Shown: piece by piece, positions 47,621-60,259 of the stretch | Layout of the letters: each line of letters starts with the position of its first letter | Position numbering within the stretch: position 1 is the first letter of the stretch | Source: Hedera helix | Taxonomy: Eukaryota; Streptophyta; Magnoliopsida; Apiales; Araliaceae | Direction: 5' to 3' | Length of the DNA stretch: 64,000 nucleotides | Assembly: GCA_947179155.2 (NCBI GenBank) | Contig: OX359266.1 | Coordinates: 15,337,098 to 15,401,097 of the forward strand | Made by a program: the position numbers and the translations under genes | Notes under the pieces: model-generated | Seen by the model: only the letters and a program-made list of their open reading frames with translations | Told to the model about the DNA's origin: nothing | Databases searched by the model: none

Positions 47621-48240
47621 GTACGATTAAATTGTTAACATCTAATACGCTATGCAGTGTTAGTGAATTAAACATAACAATATTATTTAAGTGAATTAAT
47701 AACTACATTAACATGCATTATTTTATTAATTACCAAGTTAATTAGGTCTTTATTTAAAATGATGTCTCCCATTATTTTCATCAAACTATTGTGTGTGCAC
47801 AACAAACTATAGTTTATTCAATAGGTAAATAACACCTTGTCAATTACATCAACATGTAGCTCATTTATATTTTGTCTCTTAGATTATTATGATCATGTGT
47901 GTGCACATCCAAATCAAAATTATCTAAGTTAAGTCCGACCTAGCACTTCCATATAAGTAAAAGAGAAAAAAGACTGTCCTTGTGTGTGCACAATAAAACA
48001 GTAATGTTCAATTCCTTTATAATCATCAAATGTGATCAAACAACATCTTAAATAATTGATATAAGTCTTGTGTGTGCACAATACATGTATATTGCCTATT
48101 TGATTCTCTATCGTTTTATCATGCTAGAATGCGACGTTCGATATTTTATTAATATTTTGAACGTTACAACTTAATATTATTGTAGTAGAATAAATAAATT
48201 AGAATCATTCTAATTTTATTTAATTGAATTAAACATTTTC
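47621..48240 (-). other. F 5' leader with four TGTGTGTGCACA motifs
   Basis: There is no ORF. TGTGTGTGCACA(A/T) occurs at 47790, about 47895, 47981 and 48069, spaced 86-105 bp, all in the same orientation and each with a TGTGCACA palindromic core. It lies between gag and where the 5' LTR should be. The 5' LTR itself is not recognisable. Confidence 0.5.
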
Positions 48241-48310
48241 ATTCATTTTATAAATAATATTTATTGTACATCATGGGAGATTTATTAATATTAATTGTCT
48301 CATCTTGTTT

Positions 48311-48333
48311 AGTGCGCACGCACGCACACACAT

Positions 48334-48394
<61 letters not shown>

Positions 48395-48396
48395 TA
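48311..48396. repeat. Compound (CA)n(TA)n(CA)n microsatellite
   Basis: A CG/CA run, then about 15 TA units, then CA units again, nearly mirror-symmetric. Confidence 0.95.
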
Positions 48397-48909
48397 TTAA
48401 TTAACATGCAAAGCATGTTTAAATAATATATAATAAATATATATTAAGCATACAAATATAGAATACTATATTATACTTGGATTGATTATGGACTTTTATT
48501 ATAGTTTGGTTTATTCGAGCCACCAAATAAACTAAATGGTCAAACCTAGGGTGTAAGAATAAATATATAAATATAACTATTACATTTAACTCGGGCTCCA
48601 TTACAATTGGGTCTTCATGCGCTCCTTGCTCATTGGCTTCAATTCTTCAAAATAATTCTAGCTAATCATATTACAAACTGTTTACATTAAATAGAAACCT
48701 TGATCATCAGTAAAGAGAAAGTACATAGGAGGGAGATATAATTTACATTAAGAAAAAATAGACAAGACAAAGTATGCAGACCCCATTTATTAAAAATCAT
48801 TCATTCATGCATCCCACTAAAATAAATTCAATCACACTTGATCAATAGTCCATAATCAGTCTCTTTTGTATTAATAAATAATATTCATCTCATGAATTAA
48901 TTAAATCAT

Positions 48910-48910
<1 letters not shown>

Positions 48911-48944
<34 letters not shown>
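48911..48944. repeat. Compound (GT)n(AT)n microsatellite
   Basis: About 9 GT units followed by about 8 AT units. Confidence 0.95.
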
Positions 48945-49099
48945 CGGTATCATTTAATAGATAATTTACAATTTAAAGTTGCATGAAATCTAATTTCATG
49001 TTTAAAATAAACCTTTTATTTTAATTATAAAATCATTAAAAATAAAATTTTGATTTTTAATTATTTAAAACTGCCAAATTGACAAAGCTATTCAGCTAA

Positions 49100-49102
<3 letters not shown>

Positions 49103-49162
<60 letters not shown>
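49103..49162. repeat. (TA)n microsatellite, about 30 units
   Basis: A perfect TA run just upstream of the start of the H LTR. Confidence 0.95.
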
Positions 49163-49166
<4 letters not shown>

Positions 49167-51495
49167 GGATTGAAATTAAGAATGTTATGTGATGATCACG
49201 AGCAATGCTTTACGTAATATATTATCTAATGAATTGATTTAATTAATTTATTGTGGAATAAAAGGTAGAACCATGTGATTTAATTGATTTAACCAATTAC
49301 ATGGGTTACGATCTAAATTAAGTTATTTAAATTAATAACTTGAATATGGGCCTTTAAAGGCTAAGTTAATGTAATAATTAATTAAACACTAAGTTTAATT
49401 AATATGATAATTTATCTTTTGTACCCAAATTATTATTTGCCAATTTAGGTTATAAATAATGAATCAATTAAATTAGTGTGTTAGGGGTGACATTTTATTA
49501 TAGAAGCTAAATGGATTGGTTATTTAAAACCATATTCTAATTATTGAAATCTAACCATTTTGAAGCAACCTAAGCCTAATTTGATGCTAGAGCAGCCCAA
49601 TGCATTATTATGTAGTATTAGTTATAATTGACCACAATCTTTGGCTCAACAAAAGAAGATTTCATCAGTCACATAGCAGCCTAACTCCTTGACTTCAATT
49701 TTGTGTGAATCATCAGCCATGCCATTCAAATTGGGAAAAAATTAGCATCAAGAAAGCACATTGCCATCATTTCTAAAGCTGTTATGCATGGTATCTTAGA
49801 CTACCCAAAGAGCGTTTGGCAGAGATTTTTTACTTCCCTAAGTTACTGGCATGGAGTACTACTAAGGTTGATTCTATAGGCCTTTAGGTTGTAATTATTC
49901 TAGTTGATAGAAGGAGAAGACTGTCCAGTTCTGTGTATTAATCAACACATTCCTTATAACCTTTGTTCTATTATCTTCTAAGTGAAAGTGTAGTAGCTGA
50001 GAAATTTCTATTGAGAGAAAAAGAGAAGCTCGAGCAATAAGAAAGAACTTTCCAGATATATCTAGTTCTAAATAACCAAGAGCAAGTACTTCATCTCATA
50101 TCTATTGAAAGGTCTACCAATTTCCTACTCTCATACCTTTATATAGGCTTGAAACTTAGTGTTTTCATTCTTGAATGATGGTACTTATGTTGTGGGAGCT
50201 TGTTGTGATTTGGGGATCATGGTGGATCCATATAAGGTATAAGGATGGATATGGCTGGAGTTTATGTACCTTATGTGTCCACGTATGTGTGATGTGCTAT
50301 AGATCAATACGTGCATGCTAGGTGTTTGAGAAAAGTTCTCAGTAAAACAGTCTTCTAAATGTTGTTATTTAAAGAGTGGTTTTCAAAACAAATGATACCT
50401 AATATGTTGTAAGTGTTATGTTGAATCCATGGAATATGTGCATGTGACCTTATGTGAGAGTTATATTGAGGTATGCATGATAGATGTTTTCATCACAATG
50501 TGAAACATATACGAAGTGATTGAGTCACCATGTGCATGAATCAGGAAGCATGTTCTGTGCTATTTCATGATTTAAGATGAGTGTGTCCATGAGTATGGTG
50601 ATAATTTCAAACCTTATGGAAAGGCTTTTCAAACTAAATAATGGTAATATATGTGTTAAGACCTTAGAATGCCAAAATGGTTTTCAAAGCTTCATAGTAA
50701 TCAAGCATGCATATTATGTGATTATCAATAAAGCATGTTATATTGAAGAAATCTAGTTGTTTCTTTATGTGCATGAACAAAGTTTCAAAACTTAATATGT
50801 CAAGCATGTTTTGTAGTAAAAGTGAGTCAAGAAATGCATGCTAGAAGTTATGGAAACAAAGATATGCATGAAGTATGTAATGATCTAAGGTTGCTTGTAT
50901 GCTTTAAAACATCAAAAGTTAGAAAAATTGCTGAAATCAAAAATCTGGGCGGAGCGCATATAACGACCCAAAATTCGAGAACTCCTTTAACCCCGAATCT
51001 GGTCCGTTAAAAGTAACATCAATTCTGAATTTAAACTAATTATATTAAACTCATAAACAATAAGTTAATACAATTATTACTATAATCTAGGTATTAAACC
51101 TTAAATGAATACAAACGGTACGTTTGAATACAACCTTCAACTCTATTCCATTCCAGAATCGCAATCTTTAAACATTCTATTACAACTTTGAGATCATATG
51201 TATAGTGAATCAATTACCGTATCTATTATCCTCATACATAAAGGACAACCTCTGTAAACGATCTTAAATAATCTATACATGTTATTTCAACATTTAGGTT
51301 TGTTATTTTGTAGCACATTAAAACATTACTTAATTGCAAATATTACACAGGGAAGGTAATTTAATCTATCACAAGTTTTACCATAAAGGCACCTACGCTT
51401 CAATCTTGATGACTCGTTAGTCAATCTTCATCTTCCTCTACCAGAGTAATCCGCTTTCCCAAGCTGCTTTGTAATATTTTATTTTTAGCAAGAGT

Positions 51496-51509
51496 GAGCA
51501 TGAAAGCTC
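51496..51509 (-). other. Stem-loop 1 copy in LTR G
   Basis: GAGC-ATGAAA-GCTC, flanked on the minus strand by ACTTGCT and ACTCTTGCT as in other copies. Confidence 0.5.
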
Positions 51510-52299
51510 AGCAAGTCTAACAGTTTCACATAACACATAAACATATTTAATCATGCTTCATGCATCTCATGCTTTACAATGACTACATATCGCATGCCTA
51601 TTATGTTTTGCATTTACTCTATGATTCATGCTATTCATGCATGTCATTTACAATTTCATACAGTTCAATATATATAGATCAATCAACTTAATCATCTACT
51701 GCATATCAACAGTTTATTTCAACTTGTATCACAAAAGCATATTACCACATTATTGCACATAATAATTTATGAACACAAAATAATTTTATAGTATTCTAAA
51801 TTAGACACATAATGCAACACGTTCTGAAAATTTTGTCTGGACTTGCATAACCAGCTTACGCTAACCTTTCGCATTCCTTGCATCACCTACACGGTATGTG
51901 AGATCAACGGTGTACAATATCAGTCAAAGTTTGACTTAATACCAAATCTTATTTTAAAGATATTTATTTCTTCTTATCGTCCCCTTTATTCAATAGGGTT
52001 AATTTCATATTTTAGTCTCTCGTTGACTTGACTCAGTGTTTCATTTTAATACCGCAAACCTTTTGTACACAACCATGCAATTCCGACATTTATTACTGTC
52101 ACTGCACTAAAATTCGGACCCTATATTTATTTAGGTCGAACCACCAATTAGTCACAACTGGACTATAACCTTGGTTTAACTTAATCACAACATTTATCTC
52201 GACAACTTTTCATAATATTATCCATCTCGGAGAATATTTTAAATCTTACTTTTAAATTAGTAATAACTTCTAATGTTATTTAATTGTTAAATAACACTT

Positions 52300-52960
52300 T
52301 AAATAAACATCACTATAATTAATTCCTTTAATAATAGTTTACCTTAATCATTATTATTAATCTTTTAATAATATTTTAATTAACTCCTCATTATTATTAA
52401 TCATTTTAATAATAATTTAATTTTCATCAATATTATTAATCATTTAATAATATTTTAATCGAATTACTAATATTATTAAACCCTTAATAATATTTTAAAT
52501 TTCTTACTTCAATATTATTAACCTTATAATAATATTTTAATCCTCTAATGTTATTATTAATCTATTATTAATAATTTAATAGCTAACTATCATTATTAAT
52601 TATTAATAATGATTTAACTCTTAACTATTATTATTTAATAGTTAATTAAAAATTAATCAATATTATTCTTCTTCTAATAATATTTTAAATTAATTAAATA
52701 AAATTATTAATTATATAATAAGGATTTAATCATTAATAATTCTTAATTAAATAGTTAATCAAATATCAGCTAATATTATTAATCACTTAATAATATTTTA
52801 ATTACTTAATAATCTTTCTTCGTATTATTAAATAGTAATTAATTACTTACCCTTATTTATTATTTATTCATGATGAATTAAATAATAAATAATTAATTTA
52901 TTAACTTAATTATTCCTTAATTATTATTTAATGTTTATTAAATAGTAATTAATTAATTAA
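52300..52960 (-). repeat. AT hairpin array in LTR G
   Basis: Repeated (A)TATTATTAAT...TTAATAATATT units, about 35-60 bp apart, more irregular than in C. Confidence 0.6.
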
Positions 52961-55594
52961 CCTTTTTGATTTATTATTTAATCTAAATTAATTAATAAAT
53001 AATTAATTTATTAACTTAATCCTTCTTTAATTATTAATTACTATTAATTAATCAATTATCTTTAATAATTAATCGACGATAATTAAATCACTAGCATGCT
53101 TGAAAATATTACTCAAGTAAAGCCATGAAAATTACCAAATCATCTCCGAATTTATTTATTTATTTTTTCTGGTAAAAATCAGAATATGATATCCTCATGA
53201 ACATATATTTTTCCTGAAATTTTTCAATTCAGTTTACTATTTTTAAATAGCTCAAAACAGTCAGAATTTGCACCATTTATTATAAATTATCCTTTTGTCA
53301 GAAAATTATGACATTTACATGGTAGACTCCTGTTATCGTACACAAGCTCCTGTAAATTTTTTTTATATTTTTCTAAGTTAAACACACTGAGTTATGACGG
53401 TTTACTTTTAAGAACACACTTTCTTATAAAAGCCATAACTCTCATTCTATATATCAATATATGCTCATCTTTGGATCGAAGCTACATAATATTGCATATT
53501 AACATACCAAATATTTCCAGAATTTTTAGAGCAATAAAAGTTGACGAAACTGCCCCTGGACCAAACTGGACAGTAACTATTTATTTTTATTTTTTATTTT
53601 TTTTGGTCTTTTCTAGATTTGGACAGTTTTGGGGTCCTTTACGGAAACTTTAATATCTTGAATTCTATAACTCCGATTAAGCTCTACTTTATATCGTTAC
53701 ATTCGTATCTTAAATATCTATCATCCAAAATTTACGGATCATGATTCAGACTTACGGAACGTGAACAGTAATTTCGGGAGTGGGCTGTTCCATTTTAATT
53801 TTTCGGTAAACATGCTTTAAAGGGTTTTGTCCAATCTTTTTGCCATAAACGCATACAAATACATGATCTAAACCCATGGAGTTATAATATAGCATGTCTA
53901 GAACATTTCTAACCAACAAGAGTCTCAAAATCATTTTCTTAGTGTAAAAATCACATTTTTGACATAAAGAACTAGAGTTAGGATTTTTATGAGGTGTTTT
54001 ACCTTAGGCTCCTAGATTCTTGCTTTCTTCTCCTTCCATGGTAAATTTGGAAATTTGAAGGCATGAAGAACTTCTTCTTCCTCCTCCTTAGATCTCACGG
54101 CTGAGTTCTTCTATTTCTCTTGGTGACTAACATGCTTTTGCTCTCCAAAAGCTCTCAAACTCTTAAGAAGATGAAGGAAAAATAAAATGCAAGTATCCAA
54201 CTAAATGACTTAAGAAGATACTTACCATATTATTAGCTATAGATATTATATCTATATAAACTAGCATCATTAAGCCAGTGAACTCAAGCTTTCATAGGTT
54301 GGAATTTGACAAGTTAGGAGTTTACACTTTCAAAGCTAGCTATTACACAACCTCCCACACAAATTGGGAGGATTTAAAGTAAAGTAGCCTCCCTCTCTCC
54401 TCTCTTCACCCGACAATTGGGAGGATTTTTGTCCCAATTTAAATGTGATTCTACCTATTTTTAATAATTAAATAAGTTACACCATTTAATTCCCAAATGG
54501 GCTAGTAATTTGGACCTCATTTAATTCACTTTAAGTTGTCAATTTACATGGTTGGGCTAATAAATACCAAGTCCGTTTAATTAAACATTGGACTCACTTA
54601 ATTTAATAAATGATGTCTTATTTAATTTGTGACACATTAATTTCCCAATCTGTAATCAATTAAATGATCGGCTTGAATAATTAATTAAATAACCTATTCC
54701 ATTAATATTAAATAACCAAATGGCCTATTAGATAATACTACTAGCATAATTTATAGATATTTAAAATATATCTATACATTTTTTCCATCATGAAGCTATT
54801 TTTGTAGGCTTGCCTTTAGGATGGCTAGTGTGACTAATTAAGGGTCTAACCCATCACCTCAAACTCCACACAATGCCCAACACAAGCTAGGAATAATAAA
54901 ATTCAAAAGTAACCAACTAGCTCTCCCTCTCTCCTCATTTTCGGTAGCTACAAGGAGGAAAATGATGCTTCATTTTGCTTTATTTTTAAATGCAATAATA
55001 GATTGTTTAAGCTCCAAAATTAATTACCAAAACGCTAACTGTTGGACTACCATTGATTACTAATTGGACTAACAATTAAATGTTTGTGCTACTAATTAAT
55101 CAAGTCCATTAATTTATTCTTGGACCATTTAATTTAACCCATGATGTCTCAATTAATATGTCACATATTAATTACCAAATACATGATTAATTAAAGGATT
55201 GGGATTGGTTCATTAATTAAATAGGATAGTCAATTAGTAATTACTTACTAATTAGGATATTAAATATTATTATTCAATTTGACAATATCTTCATTGATTA
55301 ATACTCGTATTAATTAATTTACATACTTTAACTCACTAACTATATTCAATTTAATTGAATATTTAGGTTAATAACTCACTTTATCAATTCTCTTGATATT
55401 AAATTCTTAAGGTTAATCCACTAATTTAATTAGACCACTCTTCATTTATTAAATTGGGTCTTAAAACCCGACTTACAAGGATTGGACCAATAACTATATT
55501 GGACCTCTTACACTATCAAATCCAAGTTTCAATAGGGACTTGGTTGATGTAATGAATTTAGGGTTCCTTCCCTAGATCATTGGGCTCTTACTTA

Positions 55595-57152
55595 TGGTGT
55601 GATGTCACAAGCACCCAAAAATAAAATTTTACTTTGGAAAAAATATTAATGTAGTAGTGTAAGCAAGAGTCGATCCCACAGAGAATGATTATTTAATTTA
55701 TGTTTTTGCAAACAAGAATTGGGGGGGTTTTGAATCAAAGAAAAAATGTAAATAAAACTAACAAAAATAAATATGCAAGAAATAAATAAGAAGAAAAAGC
55801 CTTGGTTTAAGTCAACATCCACCATCAAGAATTTACAACTGATCACTGATGCAAAAATAAATCAATTCATATTTTAAATATTCAACGTGGAATAATTACT
55901 CCCATTTGAATAATTTTCCTATCTCTCTTTAATTTTAGTTAAGAAGAAACAAGCGATCTAAATAACCCTTACTACTAAATAATCTCAGACAAGCGCTAAA
56001 GATTTGACCTAGTAGCAACATAAAGAAATAGAGAGATCCTTGAACTAAACAACACAATCTAAGCGTCTGCATTTAATTTAGATGAATATTCTTCCTAAGA
56101 TAAAATAATATTTTGATAAGCAAAATAATTATTAAACTTAGTTGCTTCGCAAATTAAAGTGACCAAACAATTACGGATTTGATATTTAATTTAGCAGTAG
56201 ATTTCAACGAATAATAAACTAGTATGCATCCTAGCAATTAAACGAATTAATCATAAAATTAAACGAAGAAAAATATTCAATATTCAAAATATAAATTGAA
56301 CAATTAAAATAAATTAGATCTCACGGTGTATAAATCTTGATGGCTTCAATAACTTAAACAAAGAAAAATAAATTAACTACTCATAATTGTAGAGAACACT
56401 AAATAATAGAAGAGAGAATTTTTATCCTAATAGAAAAGTTGTATCTTACATTGTGTCTCAAGCCCTCTATTTATAGGCTCCAAAATCCTCCTAACCCTAG
56501 TAGGAATTATAATTTCCAAACCCTAATAGGATTTAAAATATAAAATAATAAATTAAAAAAAAATCCTAATTTATTTTCCTATTCCAAAACTAATTTGGAA
56601 TTTATTAATCTTAATTTATTTATTGCTTGGACGCCGGAATTGGAAACCACACGTGAAAGGGACAAAATCTGCCACGTTGCTGCTGAAGTTGATTGGAGGT
56701 AGGACCCGCACGTGGAAAGCAGAAAGAGGAAGAAACAATAGCGCCAGCCGCCTTTTTCCTTTCTTTACCGTTGGTGCGTCGACGCCACGCGCCTGATGCA
56801 AAATAACTGGTCACGTATTGCGCGGGCCTCCTTTTTCTGTATTATGCGGCGTCGTTTCTGGTTCCGTTTCTTGCTGCCTAAAAATTGAACGCGCGCAAGG
56901 CGCGGTGTACCCTTTTGCGATATTCACCTTTTTGCCCCTCTGTGTTCCAGCTGCTTTAATTACTATTTTGCCATCCAACTTTAATAAATTCCTTCAAAAT
57001 AAAATAAAAACATTAAAAATAATATAAAATTACTCAAAATAATAAAAACACATAATAATAAATAAAAAACCTAAAATACTAAAAATATCTAAAATCTCAC
57101 AAATAATTAAGTATAAAAATACATAATAAATTGATATAAAATCGACTTATCA
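55595..57152 (+). mobile_element. Solo LTR S3 (1558 bp)
   Basis: It begins TGGTGTGATGTCACAAGC and ends ATCGACTTATCA with a perfect TSD ACTTA (55590-55594 and 57153-57157). GATCCCACAGAGA lies 77 bp from its start, as in S2. It has a GC-rich cassette at about 56620-56920 with 'gcgtcgacgccacgcgc' and 'cgcgcgcaaggcgcgg'. There is no coding region, and the short ORFs there come from the GC-rich cassette. Confidence 0.85.
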
Positions 57153-58194
57153 ACTTATTTACCCATAATAACACAATTGTTTTCATAATGAGTTACTTAC
57201 TTAAATTCATTTATGAAAATTCTTTTTTTTTCCTTCACAAATTCTAATCTCCACAACTTAGGTTATCAACTCAAACCTTTAATAAATATTAGAAATCTTA
57301 TTTTTAATTCTTTTCAAATATTCGGGTTATTACAGCGCACCTGAACCCCCAACTTTCTTTTCGAATTTTGTACTGGAGCATAGCTGCACCAGAGCTTTCT
57401 TTCCAGATTTTGTACTGGAGCGCACCTACGGAGCAGGGGAGCATACTCAAGTCCAGAGCAGCTGCGCTCAACCCTACTGTTTTCAGGTTGTGTTTTTTTT
57501 TTTCCCATCATGTTTTCGTTATATGGTTGTCATGCATGCCTATATGTGAGCTAGTTGACTTGCATAAATGATATAACATGTAGATTGAACCTAAGATAAA
57601 AAGGAAATAATATAATGAACCTAATTTGAGTGAAGTTTAAAATAAAGTGCCATGTCTTGAGCTAAGATTCATAGACCTATGCCATGAATGCTTAACCTAT
57701 TGAATACGTGTTATATATAAGCATGTATGTATAATAATACTAGCAATATAAACTAGTACGCCAAGTTAAAAGATAAAAGCTATGTACTATATGTTTTGTA
57801 ACTGGTATATGTATGCTTGATAGTAAGGTTACGTGCTAAGTGTGAATTGAAGTAGTGGGTTAGAACTAGCATGTATCTAAGATAAATGATCAGATTGACG
57901 TTTATGGTCTAAAACTAATTAGTGAGCCGACATTGTTAACCATGTAGGCGATAGACGTAACAGAGTATTAACGTTGAGCGTAAACGACAACCAAGGCAAG
58001 TTTTATTTACTTATGCACACTTTATTATTCCGTGCAAATATTTTAAATTCAAGTATTCCTATTTGAACTCGTTACTCATTGTTTAAATAACTGTTATGCC
58101 ATGATCGCACTTACATGCATTTCAAACATCATTCAATTATTGAACTGACTTTAAATCTTAAAGTCTTTTTGCATAAACTGTTGTAAAATACGAG

Positions 58195-58216
58195 TCTAAG
58201 CCATTGTTCGGCTAGA
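58195..58216 (+). other. Stem-loop 2 copy in H LTR
   Basis: TCTAAGCC-ATTGTTC-GGCTAGA, almost identical to LTR A. Confidence 0.55.
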
Positions 58217-58708
58217 TTAATAATGTCATAATAATTTGAATTCCATGATTCTAAATGCTAAACCAAACCATATTATACTGGTGCAGTATCTGTTAAAGCT
58301 GAAATGAACAACCGCCATAGTAGGGGCTTAAAAGTACGAATTTGGATATAATTCTTATATGGCGTGGTTGTATTGCTATATGTTTTATATTATGCACAAT
58401 GTATTCGTATGATGGACTGATCCCCCAAAGTACACATATTTGATTATTATCAATTGCTATATAAATTGTTAATAGTCTTAACGATATTGGTCTTATGACT
58501 ATTGGTTATTGTCATCATTTATATAAATGTCAATAGTCTTAATGAAGTTCAAGCGCACTTGATCATCAGCATGCAAATCTTCAATTTTGAAATATAAAGT
58601 AAATGCCTATGCATGTTTTATCCTCAATTAAGGTTCAATTGTCAAAGTTATCAGAAACGTTATTGTTATTCTTGATTATAGTGCCATAAACTATTTTATA
58701 TACTTTCT

Positions 58709-58724
58709 GAGCCATTCGTTGCTC
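58709..58724 (+). other. Stem-loop 1 copy in H LTR
   Basis: GAGC-CATTCGTT-GCTC followed by ACACTTGC, 312 bp before the LTR end. Confidence 0.55.
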
Positions 58725-59039
58725 ACACTTGCTTAAAAGTAAACCTTTCAGCTAAACCCTAGATTTCAGAAGGTTCTAAGAAGGACGAGGTAAAGGAAAA
58801 GCCAAGGAGTAGCATTACCATTGTTCTGTTTAAATTAATTATGTTGCTAAGACTTTTTATTACGATGTCATGTTTTGTAATAACGGTTAGTTTACATGGG
58901 ATATTATGTTTTGTTAAGATGAACAATGTATGTAACATTGTATTTAATGATTGAATGGGTAGATAGATGTGTGTTGGATGTTATACTTTAAGCACCGAAC
59001 CCGGGATTTAGAGAACTCGGATTTAGGGGCGTCATAGGT

Positions 59040-59050
59040 TGGTATCAGAG
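59040..59050 (+). other. H primer-binding site (initiator Met tRNA)
   Basis: TGGTATCAGAG starts three bases after the LTR end. The next bases (ttgataggtt) are one step diverged from the usual site. Confidence 0.88.
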
Positions 59051-59229
59051 TTGATAGGTTATAAACCTTAGGTGGGAAAAAAACCTTAGAAATATAATCG
59101 TAGTGAAACTCATTTCGAGTTATAAGAAGCGAATTACGAAAAAATCATCAAATTATAAAATTTACGAATTATGTGCAAATAAAAGACTGGTACAAAGGAC
59201 TAATTAAGTCATTTATATGGTATTGTAGG

Positions 59230-59911
59230 ATGTTAGAGAGAGGTGAGTCTAGCTAGATTCGTGAGGAAGAGCCATAAGTGGAATAATTAGTGGTAGAGGA
59301 ACCAATTGCAATGGTGTCAGTTAATACAGTGGCACCTTCTTCTGACAGTGAGCTTGAGGAGGCAAATGAGGGAGATGAGTTAGGAGGATTCTCGGATGGA
59401 CCGTTGCCATCAGATGATGATTTCTATGGGCAACAGATGAATAAGATTCAGGAGCTTGAGGATAGGGTCCAACAGCTCTAGGTAGAGAATCAGGTACCTT
59501 AGTACATGGAGGAGCAGTACAAGTCGTTGGTACATTAACTAGTGGCAAGGAATGCCAAACTAAGTAAGAAGCATCATGAGGAGGAGCATAAGATAGTGGA
59601 TCTGCAGAGAGAAAGAGTCCATTCATGCCTATTGGGATAAGAAAGTTACTGCTAGGATTCGGTTGAGTCATTAACAAGATAATGCCATGGACAGGATCTA
59701 TGACCTAGAGAGCGAGGTTAGAGGCAAGAGCGCAAAAATGGACAGGATGAGTTATGCTTTCAAGACTGCCTTTGGTAGGCTGAAGTCCAGGATTCACCAC
59801 TATTCGGTGAAGGAGGGACAGAGCCGACACTTGGTGAATCGGAAGAGGATGTTGGAGATGGGAGAACAGGAATACAATAGCGCCAAAAAGCGTGGCATAT
59901 TTTATCCTTAG
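59230..59911 (+). pseudogene. H upstream ORF before gag (acidic, coiled coil)
   Basis: Between PBS and gag a frame opens at the ATG 59230 and continues, after a one-base shift near 59620, to the stop at 59911, about 225 codons. It is broken by several TAG and TAA codons, all at positions where a CAG/CAA Gln codon is one change away. It reads as an acidic serine-rich part (PSSDSELEEANEGDE), then coiled-coil heptads (NKIQELEDRVQQL, then DRIYDLESEVRG), then a basic C-terminus. I do not recognise the family. The coherent composition across many stops suggests a once-functional protein. Ogre-type elements also carry an ORF before gag, but homology to it is not shown. Confidence 0.6.
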
Positions 59912-60259
59912 TTTTTAGTATTTATACCTACGTTATATAATTTTGTGAATCTCAAGACTTTTAAGCATCAAGTGAGATAGTTTGTTTCATACCCCGTCTT
60001 TTGTATTATTAGGGGTTATTCTGTTAAAATTCAGCTTTTGTGTTAAGGGCAATGTTATGTAAATCCTGATCATATGTGGTATAACGGATATTATGGTTTT
60101 GAGTTAAAAAGATGTAAGTGCTAAGCACTGTTTGAAAAAGCATATGAATACGAGCATCTTTATGATGTATGTGTTAAAATGACTACGTGTTAGGGTTGAA
60201 TTAAAATGTGCTACGTGAATGATAAAAGAATAACTAAATAAATTTTTATTAAACAGAAA
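59912..60259 (+). other. Spacer between upstream ORF and gag of H
   Basis: An AT-rich stretch without a gene, ending in 'aaacagaaa' before the gag ATG. I see no clear regulatory signal. Confidence 0.5.

Larger units (their letters stand above)
48241..49187. other. Non-coding AT-rich stretch with microsatellites
   Basis: No gene and no clear element end. It holds CA/TA runs at 48311-48396, a GT/TA run at 48911-48944 and (TA)n at 49103-49162. It may be leftover sequence of F or older relics. Confidence 0.6.
50959..57334 (-). mobile_element. Minus-strand solo LTR G, 4813 bp without nested S3
   Basis: A perfect TSD GCGCA (50954-50958 and 57335-57339) bounds it. On the minus strand it starts TGTAATAACCCGAATATTTG (57334) and ends GAATTTTGGGTCGTTATA (50959), where TGTA/TACA has mutated to TA. 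There is no internal region. It carries stem-loop 1 (51496-51509), an AT hairpin array (52300-52960), a CACTGTTCAC-like site near 53760 (minus strand) and GGTCCGTTAA near its end, shared with J. The H sequence is continuous across it. Confidence 0.87.

Noticed and set aside
56616..57027. ORFs of 61-69 codons in a GC-rich patch
   Set aside because: They lie inside solo LTR S3. GC-rich sequence has fewer chance stops, and the frames match nothing.
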